A stretch of 64,000 bases of DNA, from the NCBI RefSeq assembly GCF_947087965.1, contig NZ_CAMUES010000005.1:138473-202472 (forward strand). The letters run 5' to 3'. Numbering within the stretch: position 1 is the first letter of the stretch; every line of letters begins with the position of its first letter. A model generated the notes under the pieces. It ran no database searches, had not been told where the DNA came from, and saw only the letters and a program-made list of their open reading frames with translations. Below are positions 16,539-24,148 of this stretch, piece after piece. The translations under genes and the position numbers were made by a program. This DNA is from an uncultured Mobiluncus sp. (GTDB lineage Bacteria > Actinomycetota > Actinomycetes > Actinomycetales > Actinomycetaceae).

Positions 16539-17534
16539 TTATCGTGTGCGGGGGACAACCCTATTCTGGGGGGCAGGTGCGAGAATCCCGGACTCCCACA
16601 ACCACCCCAAATTACAATCCTCGAACCCCACCAAGCTGTCCTCGTAAGGCTCCGAAACCACGGTGCCCTCACCCTCGCTACGCTCCACCAACAAAACCTC
16701 GCCAACAGTGAACCAGTCAACGAACCGTGACGACTGTGTCGAAGCCACCACCATCCCACCGTTAGCACCAGAATCGCGCATCAGTTCGCACAAAAGATTA
16801 ATAGCCAAAGAATCCAAGCCCGTCGCCGGATCGTCTAAAAGAAGGAGTTTAGGAGGGGACGGCTGCATAAGCGCGGCACACAGTAAAACAAACTTAAAAA
16901 CCCCGGCCCCCAGACTTTCGTAACGAAAAACCTTACCAGTCTCAGCGTGCTTCCAACATAAAACCTGACGGTCCTGCTCCCCGTCCTCACCGGTCACAAA
17001 TTCGGCAACATAGGGGGCCAAGCATCTTACTTCCCTAAGCAGCGCCCGGTAGGTTTCCGGACTGTTTTCTCGCATCCACCTCAACACGGTAACCAGATTC
17101 TGCCCGCCACTAGCGAGTACCGGTGGCTCAGACTCCACGGCCCCCACCGTCACGATAGGCGTATCGAACCTGTAAACGCGACAGTTTCTCAAAATTTTGC
17201 GTATTGTTGCAGGCACCGGCGATGATTCTTCCAACACAATACTCTCATCGGGGCTTTGCCGCACTGAAACCTCGTATCGGTCTTTACCCAGGCTGATACC
17301 GAAACCGGACGGTTCACGGTCAGCGCCAGCATACAGGTTGGTGTCGTATCCATCGTCGGCTTGCAGAGTTTCTTGAAGGCTGCCATCTACGGCTCTTGCC
17401 AACATTTCGATACCGTAAAGCAGGTTAGTTTTCCCCACCCCGTTGCCTCCAACGAGTAGTGTCACGGGAAATCTAAGACCGATACGGGAATCCGATATGG
17501 ACCTAAAATTTTTGATAACTATTTCTGTACCCAT
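16539..17534 (-). CDS. AAA/SMC-type ATPase (RecF/OLD-like)
   Basis: 331 aa. The N-terminus IVIKNFRSISDSRIGL is typical of RecF- and OLD-like ATPases. Walker A is GGNGVGKTN at about 29-37; signature-like and Walker B blocks (LLLLDDPATGLDS at about 238) follow. There is no Toprim domain, so it is not a full OLD nuclease. It could act in DNA repair or as the ATPase half of a defence module, with the HNH nuclease encoded just upstream as a possible partner. ATG 17534 lies 7 nt after the promoter hexamer CACGTT, hence leaderless. Confidence 0.82.
   Translation of the reverse strand: MGTEIVIKNFRSISDSRIGLRFPVTLLVGGNGVGKTNLLYGIEMLARAVDGSLQETLQADDGYDTNLYAGADREPSGFGISLGKDRYEVSVRQSPDESIVLEESSPVPATIRKILRNCRVYRFDTPIVTVGAVESEPPVLASGGQNLVTVLRWMRENSPETYRALLREVRCLAPYVAEFVTGEDGEQDRQVLCWKHAETGKVFRYESLGAGVFKFVLLCAALMQPSPPKLLLLDDPATGLDSLAINLLCELMRDSGANGGMVVASTQSSRFVDWFTVGEVLLVERSEGEGTVVSEPYEDSLVGFEDCNLGWLWESGILAPAPQNRVVPRTR
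16541..16552 (-). promoter_or_regulatory. CACAC-motif promoter candidate (CCCGCACACGAT)
   Basis: Overlaps the last codons of the ATPase gene and lies 50 nt before the ATG at 16490. Confidence 0.5.
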
Positions 17535-17541
17535 ACACGTA

Positions 17542-17552
17542 AACGTGTGGGG
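17542..17552 (-). promoter_or_regulatory. leaderless promoter candidate (CCCCACACGTT)
   Basis: CACGTT ends 7 nt before the ATPase ATG. The motif sits between the HNH gene stop and the ATPase start. Confidence 0.55.
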
Positions 17553-17560
17553 AGAGAGAG

Positions 17561-17971
17561 TTAACGCAGGTTAGAGTTCCACCTAATACTCGTGTCCACC
17601 CCGGGCGGAAAATAGTTTATGCGAGATTTTTCGATACGTTTCAGCCACCAGGCGGACGGCAAAATATCAGACTTTATCCGATTGTGGTGCGCGCATAATC
17701 CGACCGCGTTGGATAGGGCGGTAGGGCCGCCTTTCGAATGCGGGAAAGCATGATCTATCTGGGTGGCAGGCTGTGAGCAGCGTATCCCGAAAATGTTGAC
17801 ATGTTCGCATCTTCCCCCACAACGACGCAGCACTTCTGCCCGCACGGCCCCAGTGAATCGTCGTTTCGGGTCACGCTCACCCCTTTTCTCTGCGACCATG
17901 ATTAGGTTGGCGTAAACAATCAACCCCACCAGCATGACAGCCACCAGGGTGAGAAAACTCAAACCATCCAC
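17561..17971 (-). CDS. membrane-anchored HNH endonuclease
   Basis: 136 aa. Residues about 5-27 form one membrane helix, followed by a basic stretch (EKRGERDPKRR). The HNH fold has CGGRCEH, a second Cys in IRCSQ, the catalytic QIDHAFPHSKGG, and the third motif NAVGLCAHHNRIKSD. HNH proteins cut DNA at a metal-dependent site. A membrane anchor on such a nuclease is unusual and could place it at the entry site of DNA. GTG 17971 follows GAGGACT and is 10 nt after the small membrane protein's stop. Confidence 0.85.
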   Translation of the reverse strand: MDGLSFLTLVAVMLVGLIVYANLIMVAEKRGERDPKRRFTGAVRAEVLRRCGGRCEHVNIFGIRCSQPATQIDHAFPHSKGGPTALSNAVGLCAHHNRIKSDILPSAWWLKRIEKSRINYFPPGVDTSIRWNSNLR

Positions 17972-17980
17972 AGTCAGTCC

Positions 17981-18106
17981 TCAACTCCCCGGCCTGCGGG
18001 TGTGGTTGGCGGCCCGGGCCAAAACCAACGGCGGCCTAATCGTAACGGCCCATTGGGGCACAACCAAGACAGTGACAGCCGTAAGAATCGTGAAAAGCAT
18101 AATCAT
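17981..18106 (-). CDS. 41-aa small membrane protein
   Basis: A single hydrophobic segment (MIMLFTILTAVTVLVV) followed by a short basic tail. Sandwiched tightly between the acidic single-pass protein and the HNH nuclease genes in the same direction. An AGGAGGGG lies upstream but too far from this ATG; the in-frame TTG at 18112 could be the true start. No homology recognised. Confidence 0.45.
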   Translation of the reverse strand: MIMLFTILTAVTVLVVPQWAVTIRPPLVLARAANHTRRPGS

Positions 18107-18133
18107 AGGCAACAAACCTTGTCCCCTCCTTTT

Positions 18134-18982
18134 TTAGTGTTGGCGGCAGTATCCGCCTTGTGTCCAAGCCCACGCGAACTGGACGAACGCACGGCTGGTG
18201 CTTTGCGACGTGGCAGACACCTGTATTTGGGTGCCGGTGGCCTGTAAAGACACTCGGCCTTGTCCTTGCACCGGTTGGGCACCAGTAGCCTGCAAAGTAA
18301 TAGTGCCGGTTCCTACCGCTTCTATCCTGATGGTGGCTTCAGGTGAGCAAACAATGTTGCGGGTGGCGGTAGCAGTCTTGTAGGGGACTGTCGCCCCTGG
18401 TGTCGGTATAGGCTGGGCGTCTGGTGCGGGCGGCGTGCTGGTTTCCGGGGTTGACGGTGTGGGCGCAGGGTTTTCGGGTTCTTGATATTCGTCTGATGGG
18501 GGCTCGTCCCCGGTATCCGTATCGTCCTCTTCACTCTCATCGTTTTCGGTGTCGTCTTCGCTGCCGGTGTCGTCAGATCCAGTATCTTCTTCCTCTTCTT
18601 CGTCCTCACCATCAGGATCTTCTTCTTCAGAATCCGTATCTTTATCCCTACCCGGTATGGCGGGGTCTTCGTCTTCCACGAATGATGGTTTTGGGGTGGC
18701 GGCACGCGGGACTTCTTTCACCGCCGCGCTAACCGTACCGGACACGGAATCGTTTTTTTTCGCCGCAACCACACCGCCCACAGCCAAAACAACCACAAGC
18801 AGAGCAGCCAAGGATCCCCACACCGGTTTACGCAACAGCACCCAAAACACGGTTTGGGCAGGGGTCCTCAATAGGGGTGTGCCGCCTGCCGGGCTGCCCG
18901 TGTCAGGCGTAGGCTCTTCATCCCACGCATCTACCGGCGGAACGTCCACAGTGTCATCTTTTTTTTTGAACGGGAACCCCAC
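18134..18982 (-). CDS. single-pass membrane protein with acidic linker
   Basis: 282 aa, function not recognised. The order is a short cytoplasmic N-terminus, one membrane helix (about residues 58-77, LAALLVVVLAVGGVVAA), a long Asp/Glu/Ser/Thr-rich linker including a run of five Glu, a Pro/Thr-rich hinge, and a small C-terminal domain of about 80 residues with regular valine/glutamine strands (SLQATGTQIQVSATSQ), ending YCRQH. The layout resembles a cell-surface or secretion-apparatus accessory protein. GTG 18982 has GGGAGGGAG directly upstream; longer starts would overlap the 120-aa gene. Confidence 0.65.
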   Translation of the reverse strand: MGFPFKKKDDTVDVPPVDAWDEEPTPDTGSPAGGTPLLRTPAQTVFWVLLRKPVWGSLAALLVVVLAVGGVVAAKKNDSVSGTVSAAVKEVPRAATPKPSFVEDEDPAIPGRDKDTDSEEEDPDGEDEEEEEDTGSDDTGSEDDTENDESEEDDTDTGDEPPSDEYQEPENPAPTPSTPETSTPPAPDAQPIPTPGATVPYKTATATRNIVCSPEATIRIEAVGTGTITLQATGAQPVQGQGRVSLQATGTQIQVSATSQSTSRAFVQFAWAWTQGGYCRQH

Positions 18983-18984
18983 GA

Positions 18985-19347
18985 CTACTCCCTCCCGTTT
19001 AAGGCTTGTATCCCGCCGATAGTGATGTCCGCGAGTAGACTGAACATGGGGTCGTTTTGTGCCCATTGACGCATAGTAGGGGAGACACGGGCAGGGTTAT
19101 AAAAATCTGCCGGACTATTTCCTGGACCGGTTCGAAGCCAGGTCACAACATATTCCCCCAAGTCTATTTGGGTATCTGACGGAGTGAGAGTGAGCCGGTA
19201 CCCTACACCCTCCACGGGCATGTCTGCCCCTTGGAGTCTCATGTCGATAATGGTTTGACCGTCACCCGTCTGCGCCTGAACAACCTGATGGTGGCAGGCG
19301 GGGATAGTGTCCCTAATGGTTTGGACGGTTTGAGGGTCGTGTGTCAT
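18985..19347 (-). CDS. 120-aa protein of unknown function
   Basis: Starts MTHDPQTVQTIRDTIPACHH with AAGGA 10 nt upstream. Soluble, with an aromatic motif EYVVTWLRTGPGNSPADFYN. Only 2 nt separate it from the next gene, so the two are an operon. No known family recognised. Confidence 0.65.
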   Translation of the reverse strand: MTHDPQTVQTIRDTIPACHHQVVQAQTGDGQTIIDMRLQGADMPVEGVGYRLTLTPSDTQIDLGEYVVTWLRTGPGNSPADFYNPARVSPTMRQWAQNDPMFSLLADITIGGIQALNGRE

Positions 19348-19388
19348 TGGTAGGGGTCCTTGATATTGTTCACCTTCACATGACGGTT

Positions 19389-19400
19389 GTTGTGTGCGGG
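19389..19400 (-). promoter_or_regulatory. CACAC-motif promoter candidate (CCCGCACACAAC)
   Basis: Motif 42 nt before the ATG at 19347. The expected transcript start, 7 nt downstream, falls on ATG-TGA, a start-stop pair. Confidence 0.5.
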
Positions 19401-19407
19401 CAACCAC

Positions 19408-19451
19408 ATAGGGTTAGCAGCCTCTCGTTGAGGGAGAGCCACTAACCCTAT
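19408..19451 (-). terminator. nested hairpin after ssb
   Basis: Outer 10-bp stem ATAGGGTTAG/CTAACCCTAT with an inner CTCTC/GAGAG stem, 28 nt after the ssb stop and directly before the next promoter motif. The T-run lies on the wrong side for minus-strand termination, so it may instead be a processing hairpin. Confidence 0.5.
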
Positions 19452-19478
19452 ACGGTTTTTTGTGGACGACACGTATTT

Positions 19479-19985
19479 TTAGAATACTGAGTCGTCAACT
19501 TCCTCATATTCTGTTGGAGCCTCCTGCACAGGGGCAGGGGCGGCAGCCTGCTTGGCAGGCTTAGCCTTTTTTGCCGGCTTTTGTGCCGGGGCCGGGGCGG
19601 TGGTTTGCACCGGGACGGCAGTACCTTGCGGCATGTTCTTCGTCACAGAAACAGTCTGAAAACGAATATCCACACCGATATTGGTGGCGCGTAGTTTGAA
19701 ACGGGAACGCACTTGGCCTTCCTCGTTTGTCCACTCGTCTTGCATGAGAGCCCCCTGAACCAGTACCGTGTGGCCTTTCTTCAAAAGGTTCGCGGCCTGT
19801 TCACCGAGCGCCCCCCAGGCTTCAACATCCAGCCAGAGGGTTGTGCCGTTTTGGCGTTCCCCGTCTACGGTTTTCCACGGGGTGGAGCCGATGCGGAACG
19901 ATGCGACCCCGGTTTCGCCCACGGGACGATATTCAGGGTCGGCAGCAAGGTTTCCTGTGACGGTCATTGTTGGTTCACCAGACAT
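19479..19985 (-). CDS. ssb: single-stranded DNA-binding protein
   Basis: 168 aa. An N-terminal OB-fold (MTVTGNLAADPEYRP, WLDVEAWGALGEQAANLLKKG, VLVQGALMQDEW) binds single-stranded DNA, with a Pro/Ala/Lys-rich linker and the C-terminal acidic tip DDSVF in place of the usual DDIPF. Protects single strands during replication or conjugative transfer; the changed tip may prefer element-encoded partners. ATG 19985 follows AGGAG. It has a leader of about 90 nt after its promoter motif, unlike many genes here. Confidence 0.93.
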   Translation of the reverse strand: MSGEPTMTVTGNLAADPEYRPVGETGVASFRIGSTPWKTVDGERQNGTTLWLDVEAWGALGEQAANLLKKGHTVLVQGALMQDEWTNEEGQVRSRFKLRATNIGVDIRFQTVSVTKNMPQGTAVPVQTTAPAPAQKPAKKAKPAKQAAAPAPVQEAPTEYEEVDDSVF

Positions 19986-20079
19986 GTTTTTCTCCTAATC
20001 CTTCGAGTAACAAATCCTGTATGTTGGTGTTTTTTCGGAAACACACACCCCGTTTTTCGAGGCTTGCGTTCCACCCGTC

Positions 20080-20091
20080 ACCGTGTGGGGA
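20080..20091 (-). promoter_or_regulatory. CACAC-motif promoter candidate of ssb
   Basis: TCCCCACACGGT, minus strand, about 95 nt before the ssb ATG. It faces away from the motif at 20141-20152. Confidence 0.5.
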
Positions 20092-20140
20092 AACCCAGGC
20101 GACCAGGCTCAGTTCTGAAAACCACCGTGCGAAACCCCGC

Positions 20141-20152
20141 CCCCCACACGGA
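20141..20152 (+). promoter_or_regulatory. CACAC-motif promoter candidate of the dam-like gene
   Basis: CCCCCACACGGA, plus strand, 51 nt before ATG 20204. Forms a divergent pair with the ssb motif. Confidence 0.45.
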
Positions 20153-20203
20153 CAAAAACACGAAAAACAACACCAAAAGAACACCAAAAAGAGGGGAAAA
20201 AGG

Positions 20204-21109
20204 ATGACCGGTAGCGTTCCTGGTTCCCTACAGCAAACCCGCACCATACGAATCATAGGAGCCCGACGCTACACCACCATCTCCCCGCTACGGTACCCCG
20301 GCGGTAAAGCATCGCTAGCCGGACCACTCGCCGACCTGATCAACGCACTCGACAGCCACATCACCTGCTATGTGGAACCCTATGCTGGGGGTGCTGGGGC
20401 AGGCATCACACTACTACGCGAGGGAAAAATTGACCGGTTGGTGATTAACGATATTGACCCGGCGGTCTACTCGTTTTGGAAAACAGTCACCACAGAAAAC
20501 GACAGACTGGTGGAGCAAATCGGTAAAGTCCCATTGACTATAGAGGAATGGAAACGACAGCGAGCCATCTACCGCACCCCTAATACTAGGGTAGGTTTCG
20601 AGTTGGGGTTCGCGTTCTTCTACCTGAACCGTACGAACAGGTCGGGGATCCTTACCGGCGGCGTAATCGGCGGACTCCAACAGCAGGGAGAATACAAGAT
20701 TGGCGCGAGATTCAACCGCGAAACACTCGCCAACAGAATCCACGCCCTATCCGAAATAGGCGACCGAATAACGGTCACCGCCAAGGACGGTAGGACCATA
20801 ATCAAAGAATACGCCAGACAGGCAGACACGTTCATGTATATTGATCCCCCATACGTAAAAGCTGGGGCGGGACTGTACCTAAAATCTTTCGACAGACACG
20901 ACCACATAAACCTGGCAAACACCATTAAGGAAGCAGCACCGCCTTACTGGCTAATGACATATGATGACTCCCCCCTGATTAGGGAACTGTATCAGGAATG
21001 TCCGCAGGGCGTGTTGGAACTTGCCTATTCCACGAACCGGAAAACCCGTGTCGAAGAACTGGTCGTGGCCTCCCCTAGGGTTGCCACAGCAATACGCTGC
21101 GCCAGCTGA
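20204..21109 (+). CDS. Dam-type DNA adenine methylase
   Basis: 301 aa, D12-class N6-adenine methyltransferase. The motifs are SPLRYPGGK (about 27-35), YVEPYAGGAGAG (SAM site) and the catalytic YIDPPYVKAG at about 212-221. The family methylates adenine in short palindromes such as GATC; the target here is not deducible. ATG 20204 follows GAGGGG. Together with the amino- and C5-methyltransferases this gives the element three apparently active and independent DNA methylases. Confidence 0.92.
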   Translation: MTGSVPGSLQQTRTIRIIGARRYTTISPLRYPGGKASLAGPLADLINALDSHITCYVEPYAGGAGAGITLLREGKIDRLVINDIDPAVYSFWKTVTTENDRLVEQIGKVPLTIEEWKRQRAIYRTPNTRVGFELGFAFFYLNRTNRSGILTGGVIGGLQQQGEYKIGARFNRETLANRIHALSEIGDRITVTAKDGRTIIKEYARQADTFMYIDPPYVKAGAGLYLKSFDRHDHINLANTIKEAAPPYWLMTYDDSPLIRELYQECPQGVLELAYSTNRKTRVEELVVASPRVATAIRCAS

Positions 21110-21132
21110 ATAGTGCCGACTCTAGCTGGTAG

Positions 21133-21144
21133 CCCCCACACGGA
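21133..21144 (+). promoter_or_regulatory. CACAC-motif promoter candidate (CCCCCACACGGA)
   Basis: Lies 38 nt before the ATG at 21183; the same GGA-ending variant as upstream of the adenine methylase. Confidence 0.45.
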
Positions 21145-21182
21145 CACAAACAGAAAAACAACCGATAGGAAGGCCGCTACAG

Positions 21183-21644
21183 ATGATTGATACCGCAACA
21201 TTGCAGAACACCCCAATACCGACAGGTACCCTGATACTCGTATGTGTTCTGCTTGCTATCTTTCTTCTGGGAGTCTTTGTCACACAATGGCTGAAACCGC
21301 AGCTGCAATGCCTATACGGCTACAGCCGCACACCCATCACCAAAACCTCGATCATCTTCTTCCTTTCTATACTCACAGCAGTAGCAATACTGGTAGCACC
21401 CACATTGACGGAAGACAAAATACTGGTCTTCGACAACAACACCGGACATATTCAGGCTATAAAAGGCGAAAAACCTATCAGCCGAGTGCTAGAACATAGC
21501 AAAACTAGGACAGTTTCGGTGCCTTGTGTTTTTGTTACGGATAAAGAGAGACAGCGGCATGACTGCACGTTCGTCAACCGTGGCGAAGGCTCCTTTGAGG
21601 TTTGGGACACCACCACTTTCAGACAGGCCCACCCCCGCCCCTAG
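21183..21644 (+). CDS. 153-aa two-helix membrane protein (copy 1 of tandem pair)
   Basis: Two hydrophobic segments (about 15-37 and 55-77) precede an extracytoplasmic or cytoplasmic domain with the block KILVFDNNTGHIQAIKG and a Cys pair (SVPCVF, RHDCTFVN). No family recognised. ATG 21183 follows AGGAAGG. The adjacent gene 21740-22234 is a clear paralog with the same architecture. The two Cys may form a disulfide in an extracellular domain. Confidence 0.7.
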   Translation: MIDTATLQNTPIPTGTLILVCVLLAIFLLGVFVTQWLKPQLQCLYGYSRTPITKTSIIFFLSILTAVAILVAPTLTEDKILVFDNNTGHIQAIKGEKPISRVLEHSKTRTVSVPCVFVTDKERQRHDCTFVNRGEGSFEVWDTTTFRQAHPRP

Positions 21645-21690
21645 CGAAGGTTTTTTGTGGTGTTTCCTCAACTGTAGGTAGGCGAGTTTC
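21645..21690 (-). pseudogene. 3' remnant of the anchored surface-protein gene
   Basis: On the minus strand this reads LAYLQLRKHHKKP, matching LAYLQLRKHHKNRR at the end of the gene at 22199. It lies directly after copy 1 of the tandem pair, as the intact 3' end lies after copy 2. The duplication therefore included the end of the neighbouring gene. Confidence 0.7.
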
Positions 21691-21739
21691 CCGCATGCGG
21701 ACATAAATAGGTAGAACCAAAAAGGAAAGGACATTAGAG

Positions 21740-22234
21740 TTGATCGGTACCGCAACATTGAAAAAAGCCTCTATACCGACAGGTTTCTTCGCATTCATGT
21801 GCGTAATGATAGGCATCTTGTTCTTAGCTATTTTATTACATTCGAGCTACCAAGCGGAACTATCGCGCTTGTACGGTAAGGCAACTGTGGCTACAACGGC
21901 GTTCACCGTTATCTTCTCTATACCCGTGATAGTGGCGCTGTTCGCCTCCAAATACACGGATGAAAAAATACTGGTCTTCGACAACAACACCGGACATATT
22001 CAAGCCATAGATGGTGGGGAACCCCTCGGGCGGGTGTTGGAGCGCACCCCAGCTAGGATAGTTTCGACGCCTTGTGTTTTCGTTGCAAATAAAGAGAAAC
22101 AGCGGCATAACTGTACGTTCGTAAACCTTGGCGGGGGCTCGTTTGAGGTTTGGGACACTACCATTTTCAAACAGACCCATCCCCGCCCTCGGCAGCCGCT
22201 AACGGCGGTTTTTGTGGTGTTTCCTCAGCTGTAG
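21740..22234 (+). CDS. two-helix membrane protein (copy 2 of tandem pair)
   Basis: 164 aa, paralog of the gene at 21183 (shared KILVFDNNTGHIQAI and GSFEVWDTT blocks). The start is TTG 21740 after a GGAAAGG site. The stop used by copy 1 has been lost, so the last ten codons run 36 bp into the antisense of the convergent surface gene at 22199. Function unknown. Confidence 0.65.
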   Translation: MIGTATLKKASIPTGFFAFMCVMIGILFLAILLHSSYQAELSRLYGKATVATTAFTVIFSIPVIVALFASKYTDEKILVFDNNTGHIQAIDGGEPLGRVLERTPARIVSTPCVFVANKEKQRHNCTFVNLGGGSFEVWDTTIFKQTHPRPRQPLTAVFVVFPQL

Positions 22235-24127
22235 GTAGGCGAGGAGGGCTGTGCCTGCCGCAATGAACGCTACCGCCCAGATGGCTATGGTTAGGTTGGT
22301 GCCGGTGGTGGATAGTGGTGCGGCTGGTGGTGCGGCGATGGTGGGAACACCTGCGAGGAATGGGGATTTTTCGCCACCTAACGCGGGCGTGGTGTTGTCA
22401 CCTAACGCGGGTGGCGTGTTTGTGTTGTTTTGGTTGCCGGTCGCGGATTGTGGTGCTGGCGGGGTTGTGCCGGGTGCGGCCGGGGGCGTGGCCGGCTGGG
22501 GGGGTTTAGTGGGTTGAGTAGTCGGCTTACCGGTTGGCTTGGTAATCGGTTTCTCGGTCGGTTTAGTCGTTTCGGTTGGTTTAGTGGTCGGCTTGTCAGT
22601 CGGGGTAGGCTTCTCGGTCGGTTTAGGCTTTTCCGTAGGCTTCTCGGTGGGTTTCTCCGTCGGGGTAGGTTTCTCCGTCGGCGTAGGCTTAATGGTCGGC
22701 TTCTCGGTCGGCGTAGGTTTAGTGGTCGGCTTCTCCGTCGGGACAGGCTCAGTAGTAGGCTTCTCGGTCGGTTTCGGGTCAGGCTTCACCGCACCAACAC
22801 AAGCCCCATCCCCTCCACAATCCGCAGGCAACACACGCCCCACACCAGTCTCCCCAAACACCTTATTCTCCTTCACACCCTTAGTAGACACCCCAATCTC
22901 CAACTTTTTGCCTTTATCGAGAGACGGTATCAGCCACTTGTTAGATTCCGTATCAATACTCGTACCCTCCGGCGGGGTTCCCCACTTCGCGCCCGGAACA
23001 GAATCCACCACACGCAAACCCTCCACCGTCTTACCACCCACATTCTCAACCGTCACCTTCCACCAATCCACACCCGCAGCCTCATCAAAACGGTCATAAG
23101 CCTTACTAATCTTCACACCCTCAGGGATAGGCGAGGCCGGGGCAGGCTTCACCGCACCAGCACACGCCCCATCACCCTCACAATCCGTAGGCAACACACG
23201 ACCCTCACCCAACTCCCCATACGCCTTATTAGCATCCAGACCTTTAGTCGACACCTCAATCTGCAAAGGGCTACCCTTCACCAAAACAGGAATCAGCCAC
23301 TTGTTAGACTCCGTGTCGATACTCGTCCCGTCTGGTGGGGTCCCCCAACGGGCCACATCCACACTATCCACAATCCGCAGATTCTTCACCGGCAGACCAC
23401 CCACGTTCTCGACCGTAATCTTCCACCAATCCTCACCCGTAGCCTTATCGAAACGGTCATAAATCTTGGTGATTTTCACGTCCGGTGGGGTGGTAGGAAT
23501 CACCGCGTTAGGGGCCTGTTCCAACAGTACAGACACTCCCAGGCTCGCCTTACGCACCCCCGGCGCATACTCGCTACTTCCGGCAGCATTCCCGGACGTG
23601 GCCTCAAACGGGAAACTGTAAGGAAACTTCACCGTCAAAGCCTCCCCACGTTTAATTGGAATCTTGTCGAACACGGTCACCTTCTCCACCCCTGGGGTAG
23701 CCGGGTCGTCGAGCGTGTCGGTGAACGGTTTTTCTCCCACCTTCAAATCGGTGTAGAACGGGTCTTTCGGGTCGGTCACGTCTCCACCGGTTTTGCCTGT
23801 AATGCTTCCGGTTAGCACGCCGTCGGTTTCCCCGTTGTTGCAAACTACGAGGGTGATTTCGCCGTTTGTGCCGGGGGAGATAACCCGGTCTTCAAGTAGG
23901 GGCAGGTTTATGCCGGATTTGAATACTTCGCCTTCTTTTTGGGTGGTGACGAGTTGGCGAGTGTAGGCCCCGTTTTGTCCCGCTTTTTGTAAAACTTGGG
24001 TACAGGTGGTGGCGTCTTCCACCCCGGCGGCGAGGGTTGTTGCCCCCACGCCTAAAGGTAGGGTGGCGAGGAGTACACCGAGGGCTCCCCACATGGTTTT
24101 TGACCAAAAGTTTTCTTTCGCCACCAT
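22199..24127 (-). CDS. cell-wall-anchored surface protein with two DUF11-like repeats and KPT linker
   Basis: 642 aa. The N-terminal hydrophobic signal ends around ATTLAAG. Two near-identical domains (about 220-330 and 340-445) share DRFDxAxGxDWWKxTVENVGG and VDSVxxAxWGTPPxGTSID. A long KPT/TEKPT spacer of about 100 residues follows. The end is a sorting signal: LSTTG, a hydrophobic helix and a basic tail (RKHHKNRR). It would be covalently attached to peptidoglycan by a sortase, though none is encoded here. ATG 24127 lies 9 nt after GGAG. Last gene of the TasA-like/SipW operon. Confidence 0.85.
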   Translation of the reverse strand: MVAKENFWSKTMWGALGVLLATLPLGVGATTLAAGVEDATTCTQVLQKAGQNGAYTRQLVTTQKEGEVFKSGINLPLLEDRVISPGTNGEITLVVCNNGETDGVLTGSITGKTGGDVTDPKDPFYTDLKVGEKPFTDTLDDPATPGVEKVTVFDKIPIKRGEALTVKFPYSFPFEATSGNAAGSSEYAPGVRKASLGVSVLLEQAPNAVIPTTPPDVKITKIYDRFDKATGEDWWKITVENVGGLPVKNLRIVDSVDVARWGTPPDGTSIDTESNKWLIPVLVKGSPLQIEVSTKGLDANKAYGELGEGRVLPTDCEGDGACAGAVKPAPASPIPEGVKISKAYDRFDEAAGVDWWKVTVENVGGKTVEGLRVVDSVPGAKWGTPPEGTSIDTESNKWLIPSLDKGKKLEIGVSTKGVKENKVFGETGVGRVLPADCGGDGACVGAVKPDPKPTEKPTTEPVPTEKPTTKPTPTEKPTIKPTPTEKPTPTEKPTEKPTEKPKPTEKPTPTDKPTTKPTETTKPTEKPITKPTGKPTTQPTKPPQPATPPAAPGTTPPAPQSATGNQNNTNTPPALGDNTTPALGGEKSPFLAGVPTIAAPPAAPLSTTGTNLTIAIWAVAFIAAGTALLAYLQLRKHHKNRR

Positions 24128-24148
24128 CTTGGTTTTCTCCAATCGTTT

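Noticed and set aside
22430..23815. 461-codon plus-strand ORF over the anchored surface gene
   Set aside because: Antisense shadow of the KPT linker and DUF11 domains; repeats of Gly/Arg reflect the coding repeats.
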